Origin: a candidate division Hyd24-12 bacterium UBA6080 | GTDB taxonomy: Bacteria; Fermentibacterota; Fermentibacteria; Fermentibacterales; JCC-6 | Assembly: GCA_002436025.1 (NCBI GenBank) | Contig: DIXM01000003.1 | Location: forward strand, 62,001 to 126,000 | Direction of reading: 5' to 3' | DNA: 64,000 bases | Part shown: in pieces, positions 25,388-32,968 of the stretch | How positions within the stretch are numbered: position 1 is the first letter of the stretch | How the letters are laid out: every line of letters begins with the position of its first letter | Notes under the pieces: generated by a model | The model's database searches: none | Seen by the model: the letters and a program-made list of their open reading frames with translations, nothing else | Told to the model about the DNA's origin: nothing | Translations under genes and position numbers: made by a program

Positions 25388-27376
25388 CTACCGGTCGCTA
25401 ATGGCCTTTCTGACGCTGGCTGCGAGCCCCCGGGAGGTGAAGGGCTTCGGGATGAAGTGAACCCCGTCCTCCAGGACCCCCTGATGCGCTATGACCTCGG
25501 ACGTGTAACCCGACATGAAGAGACATCTGAGGTCGGGAATGATCCTTTTCAGGCTCCAGGCAAGGTCTCTGCCGTTCAGCTCGGGCATGACGACATCGGT
25601 TATGAGGAGCCTGATCCTTCTGCGGTGTTTTCGTGCAATGACCAGGGCCTCGGAGGGCGATGAAGTTGAGAGGACCTCGTAGCCCAGATTTGAAAGCATG
25701 GTGGTGACCATCTCCAGAATTGAACTCTCGTCTTCCACCAGGAGGATCGTCTCGTGGCCGCCGGGGGCCATTGGCAGCTCGGTCTCTTCAGAATAGGCCT
25801 CTTCAGGGGTGGTGCTTCTGGGGAAGTAAACCCTGAATGTCGTACCATGGCCGGGCTCGCTCTCCACATCGATGTAGCCGTTGCTCTGCTTCACTATGCC
25901 GTACACCGTGGAAAGCCCCAGTCCGGTTCCCTGCCCCTGCTTTCTCGTTGTGAAGAAGGGTTCGAAGATCTGCTCGATGGTCTCGCTGTCCATTCCGCAG
26001 CCGTTGTCGCTGATGGAGATCTGCACGTGGTCACCCGGGTGGGAACCCGGTTTCTGGGAGCAGAACTCAGGCCCGAGAGTTGTGTTCCCGGTCGTGATGG
26101 TGATCCTCCCTGTTCCGGGCAGGGCCTGCCTTGCGTTGATGCACAGGTTTGCGAGCATCTGGCTCATCTGTGGGGCGTCGACGAGCACCGGCCACAGATC
26201 CGCACCAGGAATCCAATCGAGCGAAACGTCCTCGCCGATCAGCCTGCGAAGCATGTTGAGCATTCCGTCAAGCGCTTTGTTGAGGTCAAGGACCCGTGGA
26301 GACACCGACTGCCTTCTTGCGAACGCAAGGAGCTGCCGCGTGAGTTCAGCGGAGCGTTCAGCGCTCTGCTGGATCTCCCTCAGGTCGGCCATGACCGGGC
26401 TTGAGGGCGAAGTTTTCTCCATGGCCATCTCGTTGTGACCGATGATGACACCCAGCATGTTGTTGAAGTCGTGGGCGACCCCTCCCGCGAGCCTGCCCAC
26501 CGATTCCATCTTGTGGGCCTGCCGCAGTTGTGCCTGAAGCTGCTCCTGTTCGAGTTCGGCCCGCCTCAGATCGGTTATGTCCCGCACGATGGAGAGGAAC
26601 CGGTCGTCCGAACAGGCCACTATCCTGCTTTCGAAAAAACGGGTCTCGGAACCCACCACGGCCTCGTACCGGAAAGGCGGGGCATCCCGGCCCTGGCACA
26701 CGGCTTCGATCCGGGAGATGGTGTTCTCGGCTATCTCGCCGGGAAGGACTTCCAGAATGTTTCGCCCCAGAAAGGCATCGGGGGGGATCAGAAGGCGAGC
26801 CTCGCGGGAAGCGTGGTAGTCAACGAAGACCCCTTCGTCGTTCATTATGAAAATGATGTCAGGCAGGGCGTTCAGAAGGGCCTTGTTCCTGGCCTCGCTC
26901 TCCCGAAGCCTCAATTCAGTATCCTTTTGCCTGGTGACATCCACATCGATTCCCCTGTAGCCTGTAAGTTCGCCATCCGGGCCGATTATGGGAACACCGT
27001 TCGTCAGGAGAAGTATTTCACGTCCGTCCCGCGTCGTCGCGCGGTTCACGAGGTTGTGGAACACTTCCCGCCTGGCAAAAGCTTCGAGAGCGGACACGCG
27101 GAAAGCCTCTCGGTCACTTTCGGGGTGAAGGTCGTAGAAATGAATGCGTCCGATGAGTTCTTCGGGGGAGTACCCCAGAACTGTACTGGAAACACTGTTT
27201 GCTTTTGTGATAAGACCATTTGCATCGGTTTCCCAGAAGATCGCCCTGGTAAGCTCCGCCAGTGAGTCAAGAAGCAGATCTACCTCGAGCAGCCGTTTGT
27301 TCTCGGTCTGCAGGATGGAGAGCTTCTCTTCAAGCTCGTTCAAACGCTGCTTGAGGTAGGCGCTCTCACTGTTCAG
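25388..27376 (-). CDS. Hybrid histidine kinase: PAS-PAS-kinase-receiver
   Basis: About 662 residues from a CTG at 27376; the listed-type start, TTG 27343, lacks a ribosome site and would trim the N-terminal coiled coil ([17 protein letters not shown]). Domains: coiled coil 1-30, PAS about 40-145, PAS about 160-265, HisKA with phosphate-accepting His302 in GVAHDFNN, HATPase (about 370-530, [22 protein letters not shown]) and a C-terminal receiver (about 540-660) with Asp594 in LLITDVVMP and the early acidic pair VEDES. No membrane segment, so it senses a cytoplasmic signal. No cognate DNA-binding regulator is adjacent; it may act by phosphorelay. Confidence 0.92.
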   Translation of the reverse strand: MNSESAYLKQRLNELEEKLSILQTENKRLLEVDLLLDSLAELTRAIFWETDANGLITKANSVSSTVLGYSPEELIGRIHFYDLHPESDREAFRVSALEAFARREVFHNLVNRATTRDGREILLLTNGVPIIGPDGELTGYRGIDVDVTRQKDTELRLRESEARNKALLNALPDIIFIMNDEGVFVDYHASREARLLIPPDAFLGRNILEVLPGEIAENTISRIEAVCQGRDAPPFRYEAVVGSETRFFESRIVACSDDRFLSIVRDITDLRRAELEQEQLQAQLRQAHKMESVGRLAGGVAHDFNNMLGVIIGHNEMAMEKTSPSSPVMADLREIQQSAERSAELTRQLLAFARRQSVSPRVLDLNKALDGMLNMLRRLIGEDVSLDWIPGADLWPVLVDAPQMSQMLANLCINARQALPGTGRITITTGNTTLGPEFCSQKPGSHPGDHVQISISDNGCGMDSETIEQIFEPFFTTRKQGQGTGLGLSTVYGIVKQSNGYIDVESEPGHGTTFRVYFPRSTTPEEAYSEETELPMAPGGHETILLVEDESSILEMVTTMLSNLGYEVLSTSSPSEALVIARKHRRRIRLLITDVVMPELNGRDLAWSLKRIIPDLRCLFMSGYTSEVIAHQGVLEDGVHFIPKPFTSRGLAASVRKAISDR

Positions 27377-27558
27377 ACCTGTCCCCCCTCCCCCCGGCGG
27401 ACTCCAGCACTGGTCGGAACTCCACTATTCCCGCTTGCCGGCACCTTGTCAAGCGGGAGGACCGATAGATGTGCCTGAATTCAGCGTAACAACCCCGGGC
27501 TGTCCGAAAGGCACGGGTTCAGGTCGCAGGTTTTCATCTGTACAGCTGTTAGCGTACG

Positions 27559-29292
27559 CTATCTCAGAATCACCACCCGGTTGGTCTCGGTCATGCCCCC
27601 GAAAGAGAGGCGGCAAAAATATACACCAGCTTCAGTTGAAGATGCATTCCAGGATACCTCATGCGTCCCGGCCATCATCATACCGCTTGCAAGTGTAGCC
27701 ACTCTTCGCCCGTAAATGTCGAACAGGACAAGTTCTGTGGCGCCTGGACCAGGCAGCGTGAAGGAAAAGCCGATCACGGCAGTTGCAGGGTTGGGGTAGG
27801 CCCGGCTGAGATGGGGCATTGTGACGTCAGGTGTCTGGGGGGTCTCGATCCCGGTGCCAAACAGTCCAAACCCCTGGGCGTAGATGTCCCAGTTGCCGTT
27901 GCGTTGGTCCTGCCAGGCTACAACCGCCCCGGCGATCCCATCATCAGCCATTGTCGGGAAGCTCTGGTTGCCATCTGCGTCGCAGATGAGGTAGCCGGTG
28001 GCCGGCCAGTTGATCGCTGCGTTTGCAGCTATGCGCTGAACGTAGATGTCGGAATTGCTGATGCTTCGATAGTCTTCCCATGTGACAAAAGCCCCGCTGT
28101 TGTTGTCGGTTACGATCTGAGGGTTGATCTGATCGCCTTCCGCCGTGCAGATTATCACCCCGGTGGCAGTCCACAAAACTGCCCCGGCCGCTGCCACCCG
28201 CTGGGCATAGATATCGGAGGTGGTTCCAGTGCGGTAGTCCTGCCATGCCAACACTGCTCCGCCCGCACCGTCGCTGACAATCACGGGGTTGATCTGATCG
28301 TATCCCACATTGTTGTTCATGACCACACCATCCACCGCCCACACCACCGCGCCGTCCGGACCCTGTCGCTGCGCGTAGATATCGTACTCGTTCGTTGAGC
28401 GGAAGTCATGCCATGTGATGATGACGCCGGCAGCCCCATCGCTGCAGATGTCCGGCATGAGCTGATCTGTGGCCATGGTGCAGGTCGCCACACCGTTCGT
28501 CGTCCATTGAACAGCTCCGCCCGAGGCCACCCGCTGGGTGTAGATGTCGTAATCACCTGCACGCTGATCGTACCAGGTGATGAACGCACCCCCGTTGTCG
28601 TCGCTTTCAAGTTCGGGTCCGTGCTGGGCACTTGCTTCATTGCATACATCAACACCATTTGCAGTCCACAGAATCGTACCGTTTGAATTCACCCGCTGTG
28701 CAAAGATGTCGGGACAGTTCACCACATTACTGCGATAATCCTCCCAGGTGAGAATCGCACCCCCGAGCCCGTCGGCTTCAACAGCCACATTGAACTGGTC
28801 GAAGACCTCGGTGCAGAGCGGGATTCCGTTGGCGGCCCAAAGCACCGAGCCGCCTGCATTCACCCGCTGCGCGTAGATGTCTGAGCTGCCGTTGCGATAG
28901 TCCTGCCAGATGATTATCGCTCCGCCGTTATCGTCGCTGGTTATCCGGGGAAACTCCTGGCTGCTGCCCGCGGTGCAGATCACAACTCCATCAGCGGTCC
29001 ACAGCAAATCGCCATTGATATTTGTGCGTTGCACATAGATGTCGTTGTTTCCGTTACGGATGTCCTGCCAGACAATTATTGAGCCCCCGCTTCCATCTGC
29101 GGTGATCGCTGGATTGATCTGGTCATTGCCCGCAGTGCAGACAGGCATGCAATCCGACGCAGTCAGTGTGTTCATAAACAAGGACTGAGCGGATGCAGAG
29201 CCGGGTGGATTGAAGATCGCGGCCAATAGGATCGCACCGACAGCGTGCGGCAAATGTACGCCGCGTTCGGGTGGTTTTTTTTCAGAAGACAT
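27559..29292 (-). CDS. Secreted eight-repeat predicted beta-propeller with sorting domain
   Basis: 577 residues. Signal-like hydrophobic stretch at 17-36 (HAVGAILLAAIFNPPGSASA), then eight repeats of about 54 residues from Cys52 to about 485. Each repeat has the pattern CTA..DQ.NP.I..D..GGA...W.D.R.G..DIYAQR....G...W...GV. The eight copies would make an eight-bladed propeller. Residues about 500-577 are a type IX-like sorting domain (YPNPATAVIGFSF, LVLFDIYGRRVATL, GVYFCRLSFGG). No enzyme motif, so a binding or adhesive role is likely. Base composition is less GC-rich than that of its neighbours. ATG at 29292 with GGGGGAG upstream. Confidence 0.85.
   Translation of the reverse strand: MSSEKKPPERGVHLPHAVGAILLAAIFNPPGSASAQSLFMNTLTASDCMPVCTAGNDQINPAITADGSGGSIIVWQDIRNGNNDIYVQRTNINGDLLWTADGVVICTAGSSQEFPRITSDDNGGAIIIWQDYRNGSSDIYAQRVNAGGSVLWAANGIPLCTEVFDQFNVAVEADGLGGAILTWEDYRSNVVNCPDIFAQRVNSNGTILWTANGVDVCNEASAQHGPELESDDNGGAFITWYDQRAGDYDIYTQRVASGGAVQWTTNGVATCTMATDQLMPDICSDGAAGVIITWHDFRSTNEYDIYAQRQGPDGAVVWAVDGVVMNNNVGYDQINPVIVSDGAGGAVLAWQDYRTGTTSDIYAQRVAAAGAVLWTATGVIICTAEGDQINPQIVTDNNSGAFVTWEDYRSISNSDIYVQRIAANAAINWPATGYLICDADGNQSFPTMADDGIAGAVVAWQDQRNGNWDIYAQGFGLFGTGIETPQTPDVTMPHLSRAYPNPATAVIGFSFTLPGPGATELVLFDIYGRRVATLASGMMMAGTHEVSWNASSTEAGVYFCRLSFGGMTETNRVVILR
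27850..29140 (-). repeat. Eight tandem ~162-bp coding repeats
   Basis: The eight ~54-codon units of the predicted propeller gene. They are clear in protein (W-x-D-x-R and DIYAQR cores) but diverged in DNA, so they are old duplications and not a recent expansion. Boundaries are approximate. Confidence 0.75.
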
Positions 29293-29526
29293 GATTCACT
29301 CCCCCCTCAGAAGCTTGTCTTACGGAATGGCACCTGCCCTCTCCGGTTCGACAACCTTATCAAGGCTTCTGAGAATCCTGACAGTGTTCATCGAACCAGG
29401 ATCGTGCTTGCTCAACTCGACAACCTCTTTCTCCGTACGTGAAAACCACCTGCTTCGCGATGTTTGGCCGAACGTGGTTATGTAGACTTTTCCAGGTTAG
29501 TCTGCGGGAAAGCTCTCTGTGCAGGA

Positions 29527-29554
29527 AATGTACTTCACTTGTTTACAATGTCAA
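29527..29554 (-). promoter_or_regulatory. Promoter of the propeller gene
   Basis: Minus strand: TTGACA, 16-base spacer, TACATT. It lies about 235 bases before the ATG at 29292, giving a long leader, at the edge of the AT-rich island. Confidence 0.5.
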
Positions 29555-29921
29555 TGCCAACAATGATTTCAATATATATGATAAATACAATAAATTTTTC
29601 AATCTCTGCACATACTGTACAGCAGAAAATAAGAATATGAACTTAATCACATTAACATATTTTAAAGAGAAGCGCATTATTCCCGCTCACAATTCGAATC
29701 GGCTTCCACCGGCACTGAGTGTATTCAGGCCGCATTATCCTGAAGCAAACCAGACCCTGTCCTGAAAACCGTGCCCCTGCTTATGTGGTATGGACCGGCG
29801 TCTTCTCAAGCCAGTCCCTCAGGAAGAGTTTTCACCGCTAGAGCGACAGCCCCTCCCGTGGTGCAGGCTACTGACCATTGCCGGACTGTTTCAGCATTGT
29901 CGTGCAATTCAGGCGCAGGGA

Positions 29922-29951
29922 GTAAGCGCCGGGCTGAAACCCGGCGCTTAC
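29922..29951 (-). terminator. Perfect 12-bp hairpin after the P5C dehydrogenase gene
   Basis: GTAAGCGCCGGG-CTGAAA-CCCGGCGCTTAC, a perfect 12-bp stem with a 6-base loop, 4 bases after the stop of the minus-strand dehydrogenase gene. No T-tract follows. Confidence 0.6.
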
Positions 29952-29955
29952 CAGA

Positions 29956-31578
29956 CTAGCCCAGGAACGGGTACCTGAAGTCTCTGGCCGTGTTGAAGCA
30001 CTCCTTCAGGGTACGGATGCTCACCCAGCGAAGGAGGTTGTAGATCGAACCGGCCTTGTCGTTGGTTCCGGATGAGCGTCCTCCGCCGAAGGGCTGATGA
30101 CCCACCGTCGCCCCGGTGGTCTTGTCGTTGATGTAGAAGTTGCCCGCAGCGTGGACCAGAACTGTCTCGGCAAGGCGGACGGCTTCTCTGTCGGTTGCGA
30201 ACACGCCTCCCGTGAGCGCGTAGGGCGAGGTTTCGTCGCAGAGGGTCAGCACCCCGGCGTAGTCCCTTTCATCGTAGAGGTAGACGGTGAGGACAGGGCC
30301 GAATATCTCCTCTTCCATCAGCCTGCAGTGCGGGTCGGTGGTGAGGACCACCGTGGGTTCCACGAAGTACCCCCTGCTGTCGTCGCAACCTCCCCCGAAC
30401 GCCACCGTGCAGTCGGGGCACGATCTGGCGTAATCGAGATACTCGCGGATGTTATCGAAGGAAGCCTTGTCAATGACAGCGCCCATGAAGTTCCCAAAAT
30501 CCTCCACCGGTCCAACCTTCAATGCTGAAAGGCTTTCCTCGAGAATGTCCCGGACTGAGGGCCAGAGGGACTTTGGTATGTAGGCTCTGGAAGTGGCCGA
30601 ACACTTCTGGCCCTGGAACTCGAAAGCGCCCCGGATGAGGCATGCCGCCAGACCGCGAACTTCCGCAGAGGCGTGCGCAACCACGAAGTCCTTGCCGCCG
30701 GTTTCCCCGACTATGCGCGGGTAGGTCCTGTAGTTTTCCACGTTCCCCGCAATGGTCTTCCACATGGAGTTGAACGCCCTGTTCGAGCCCGTGAAGTGAA
30801 CCCCTGCAAGCCTTCTGTCCAGAAGAGCCGCGGGTCCCACCTGGGAGGAATCCCCCGGAACGAAGTTGATGACACCATCGGGCAACCCGGCCTCACGGAA
30901 GACCTTCATCAGTTCCCAGTTGGAGTAGACCGCCGTGGAGGCGGGCTTCCAGACTATGGTGTTCCCGGCCAGGGCCGGGGCCATGCACAGGTTGCCGCCT
31001 ATCGAGGTGAAGTTGAAGGGCGATACTGCGAACACGAACCCCTCCAGCGCTCTGTATTCAAGCCGGTTCCAGGTGGCTGCGAAGTTCTCGGGCTGCATCT
31101 GGTAGATCCTCTGCATGAACCACGTGTTCATCCGTAAAAAGTCCGCCATCTCGCAGACGGCGTCGATCTCGGACTGGTGAACCGTCTTGCTCTGGCAGAG
31201 CATCGTGGTGGCGTTTATCGTGTTGCGGAAGCGCTTTGAAACAAGTTCAGCCGCTTTCAGACAGATCGCTGCGCGTTCCTCCCACGGTGTGCGAGACCAG
31301 ATTTTCCAAGCCTTCTGGGACTCTTCGACGGCAAGTGCTACCTCGGCGACCCCCGCCTTGTGAAATACACCCAGCTTGTGACCGTGGTCGTGGGGGACAC
31401 GGCATTCCCCGAGGTTCCCGGTTCGGACCTCCCTGCCACCGATGAGGAGCGGGATCTCAGTCTGTGAAGAACGGAACGATGAGAGGGAAGCGCTCAAAGC
31501 CTCTTTCTCGGGGCTTCCCGGGCGGTATTCAAGCACCGGTTCGTTGCCCGGCCTCGGAATCTGCAGAATGGCGTTCAT
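29956..31578 (-). CDS. pruA: 1-pyrroline-5-carboxylate dehydrogenase
   Basis: 540 residues from the ATG at 31578 (GGAAAGGAG upstream), the usual length for the long-form enzyme; an upstream frame adds 16 doubtful residues. Oxidises L-glutamate semialdehyde/P5C to glutamate with NAD, the second step of proline breakdown. Aldehyde dehydrogenase motifs: VSPFNFTSIGGNL, VWKPAS, HFTGSNRAF, VGETGGKDF (general base Glu), FQGQKCSATSRAY (catalytic Cys), EIFGPVLTVY, GGGRSSGTNDKAG. The family-specific PFGGGRSSGTNDKAG segment argues for P5C over other aldehydes. No proline dehydrogenase gene is in the window. Confidence 0.94.
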   Translation of the reverse strand: MNAILQIPRPGNEPVLEYRPGSPEKEALSASLSSFRSSQTEIPLLIGGREVRTGNLGECRVPHDHGHKLGVFHKAGVAEVALAVEESQKAWKIWSRTPWEERAAICLKAAELVSKRFRNTINATTMLCQSKTVHQSEIDAVCEMADFLRMNTWFMQRIYQMQPENFAATWNRLEYRALEGFVFAVSPFNFTSIGGNLCMAPALAGNTIVWKPASTAVYSNWELMKVFREAGLPDGVINFVPGDSSQVGPAALLDRRLAGVHFTGSNRAFNSMWKTIAGNVENYRTYPRIVGETGGKDFVVAHASAEVRGLAACLIRGAFEFQGQKCSATSRAYIPKSLWPSVRDILEESLSALKVGPVEDFGNFMGAVIDKASFDNIREYLDYARSCPDCTVAFGGGCDDSRGYFVEPTVVLTTDPHCRLMEEEIFGPVLTVYLYDERDYAGVLTLCDETSPYALTGGVFATDREAVRLAETVLVHAAGNFYINDKTTGATVGHQPFGGGRSSGTNDKAGSIYNLLRWVSIRTLKECFNTARDFRYPFLG

Positions 31579-31855
31579 GGTAGTCTCCTTTCCAAGTGCG
31601 GGAGGCGCACCCGTTTCCAGGTACACCCTATCGGCCCGGGGGGCATGGCACCCTGCTGTAGCCCCGGGGGCTCGGAGAGAGTCTCATTGATGTGAGGCCG
31701 TAAAATACCGAACCGGTGCGGTTCCACGCAAAGATGACGGGTAAAGGACGCCATGCGTTTCCCTTACGAATGCAGTATGTTTTACCGGGAAACCGGCTAA
31801 GGAAGAGATCGTTCACAGAGACAGATTCTGTTTCAAAAGAGAGAAAGGGGATGAA
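31579..31855. other. Intergenic region upstream of two divergent genes
   Basis: 277 bases between the start of the P5C dehydrogenase gene and a small Cys-rich gene. It holds the dehydrogenase ribosome site, a GC palindrome near 31660 (AGCCCC/GGGGCT) and ACAGA-T-TCTGT at 31823-31833 just before the small gene. I see no convincing -10/-35 pair. Confidence 0.45.
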
Positions 31856-32020
31856 ATGCAACCTGTCAAAGCGGGAGACAAGCTTGTATGCAGGGAGTGC
31901 GGTGTCGAGCTTGAGGTGACGAAGGGCTGCGGGTGCGATGACTGCGCGGTCATCTGCTGCGGCAAGCCCATGGAAGTGGTTGCCAAGAAGGCCGGCGGTT
32001 GCTGCTGCTGCAACGGCTGA
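31856..32020 (+). CDS. 54-residue, 11-cysteine desulforedoxin-like protein
   Basis: A gene below the usual size cut-off: ATG at 31856 with GAAAGGGG upstream, TGA at 32020, and a hairpin terminator right after. Cysteines at 12, 15, 25, 27, 30, 34, 35 and a run of four at 49-52. The frame CREC...ICCGKPMEVV matches desulforedoxin and the desulfoferrodoxin N-terminus, where C-x2-C and CC-G-x-x-M bind one iron. Here there are four further cysteines at the C-terminus and a CGC-DDC insertion, so a second metal may be bound. Redox or metal-buffer role is inferred. Confidence 0.72.
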   Translation: MQPVKAGDKLVCRECGVELEVTKGCGCDDCAVICCGKPMEVVAKKAGGCCCCNG

Positions 32021-32042
32021 GAGTTTCCGGAAAACCTTGCGG

Positions 32043-32073
32043 GGAGGCTGCCTCAAAGGGCGGCCTCCTTTGC
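32043..32073 (+). terminator. Intrinsic terminator of the 11-cysteine gene
   Basis: GGAGGCTGCC-TCAAAG-GGCGGCCTCC followed by TTTGCATTT: a 10-bp stem with one G-T pair, 22 bases after the TGA. The clearest T-trailed terminator in the window. Confidence 0.72.
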
Positions 32074-32096
32074 ATTTGTAGTAACCGCCCTGCACC

Positions 32097-32474
32097 CTAC
32101 CTCTCGATCGTCCCCGGGATGAGCTGCGAGAAGGAGACTGTGGAATCACCCACCGCGATCACGCACATGTCGTTGATGGAGGTCACATAGCCCGTGGTGA
32201 TCACGGCGCCGTCACCCACCCTGACTCCGATCCCGCCCTCGCCTGTGTCGCTCAGGATGAAGGTGCGGGAAGCGCCTTTGCCGAGCTGAAACTCCCTGCT
32301 CTCCCCTGAAGGGAATGTCAGTTCGACCTGAATGTCACTGCCGCCTGCGTTGGTTACCAGGAAAACACCCTCAAGCATGAACATGCGGTCGTACATTCCC
32401 CTCAGGACCCACGCCGCTCCTGCGCACACCGCTACTGCCAGTGCTGCTGCGAGTACCTTTAAAACCTTTTTCAT
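32097..32474 (-). CDS. Small exported or membrane-anchored protein
   Basis: 125 residues with an N-terminal hydrophobic segment (about 5-26, VLAAALAVAVCAGAAWVL) that can be an uncleaved anchor or signal peptide; the Cys17 context is not a good lipobox. The rest is a compact beta-rich domain (VFLVTNAGGSDIQVELTF, GASRTFILSDTGEGGIGVRV) of unknown family. ATG at 32474 with GGAAGGGAAAG upstream. Transcribed toward the 11-cysteine gene; divergent from the split-barrel gene. Confidence 0.65.
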   Translation of the reverse strand: MKKVLKVLAAALAVAVCAGAAWVLRGMYDRMFMLEGVFLVTNAGGSDIQVELTFPSGESREFQLGKGASRTFILSDTGEGGIGVRVGDGAVITTGYVTSINDMCVIAVGDSTVSFSQLIPGTIER

Positions 32475-32545
32475 GACCCTTTCCCTTCCTCTGTACCGGA
32501 TGGCCGGGGATGCTTATCTTCGGCTCGTCCAACGGAGGGAAAGAT

Positions 32546-32968
32546 ATGAAACGTGACGAGGTCCTGGAGTTCGTAAGAACTTGCGAAACATCCTTCATGG
32601 CCACCATTGAGAACGGTGAACCGCGGGTGAGGGCCATGGACACGCCGCATGTGGACGCGAGCGGTCTGACTTTCTGCACCGGCTCCACCAAGGACGTGTG
32701 CCTTCAGCTCATGGCCGACCCCATGGTGGAACTTTGTTACTGGAATGGGGAGAAAAACCTTCAGATCAGGATCAGGGGGCGTATGGAGAGGCTTTCCGAC
32801 CTCGACCTCCTGAAGCTCATCGTCAACACAAGGTTCACCTTCCTTCAACCCGTGGTTGAAAGGTTCGGCTGGGAGGCTCTGGCGCTTTTCCGGCTTTCCG
32901 GGGGCGAGGTCAGGACGTGGTCACCCTTGAACATCGGCGCAGTCGCCTCGGAGGTTTTCGAGTTCTAG
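32546..32968 (+). CDS. Pyridoxamine-phosphate-oxidase-like split-barrel protein
   Basis: 140 residues from ATG 32546 (CGGAGGGAAAG upstream; an earlier ATG has no ribosome site). FMN-binding split-barrel family: RTCETSFMATIENGEPRVRAM at the N-terminus, FCTGSTKDVCLQL, VELCYWNGEKNLQIRIRGRMERL. Such small single-domain members bind FMN, F420 or haem and often reduce xenobiotics or act as stress proteins; which one cannot be told. Its stop overlaps that of the convergent giant glucan synthase gene by four bases (CTAG). Confidence 0.85.
   Translation: MKRDEVLEFVRTCETSFMATIENGEPRVRAMDTPHVDASGLTFCTGSTKDVCLQLMADPMVELCYWNGEKNLQIRIRGRMERLSDLDLLKLIVNTRFTFLQPVVERFGWEALALFRLSGGEVRTWSPLNIGAVASEVFEF

Larger units (their letters stand above)
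29293..29955. other. Gene-poor region with AT-rich island
   Basis: 663 bases with no convincing gene. 29555-29690 is strikingly AT-rich (runs of TATATAT, AAATAC, TAATCAC) in an otherwise GC-rich region. It contains a promoter for the minus-strand propeller gene (below) and CTGTACAG, a short palindrome near 29614. From about 29690 the composition returns to normal but still shows no ribosome sites or family motifs. Short frames here (for example 29439-29765) have biased, unlikely protein composition. Confidence 0.6.

Noticed and set aside
25388..27376. Receiver domain as a separate response regulator gene
   Set aside because: The frame is continuous from kinase to receiver with no internal stop or start signal, so it is a hybrid kinase.
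29439..29765. 108-codon frame in the AT-rich island
   Set aside because: No ribosome site, composition follows the local AT-richness, no family motif.
29760..29955. Possible transposase remnant near the P5C dehydrogenase terminator
   Set aside because: Short frames here show no DDE, HUH or recombinase motif and there are no flanking inverted repeats.
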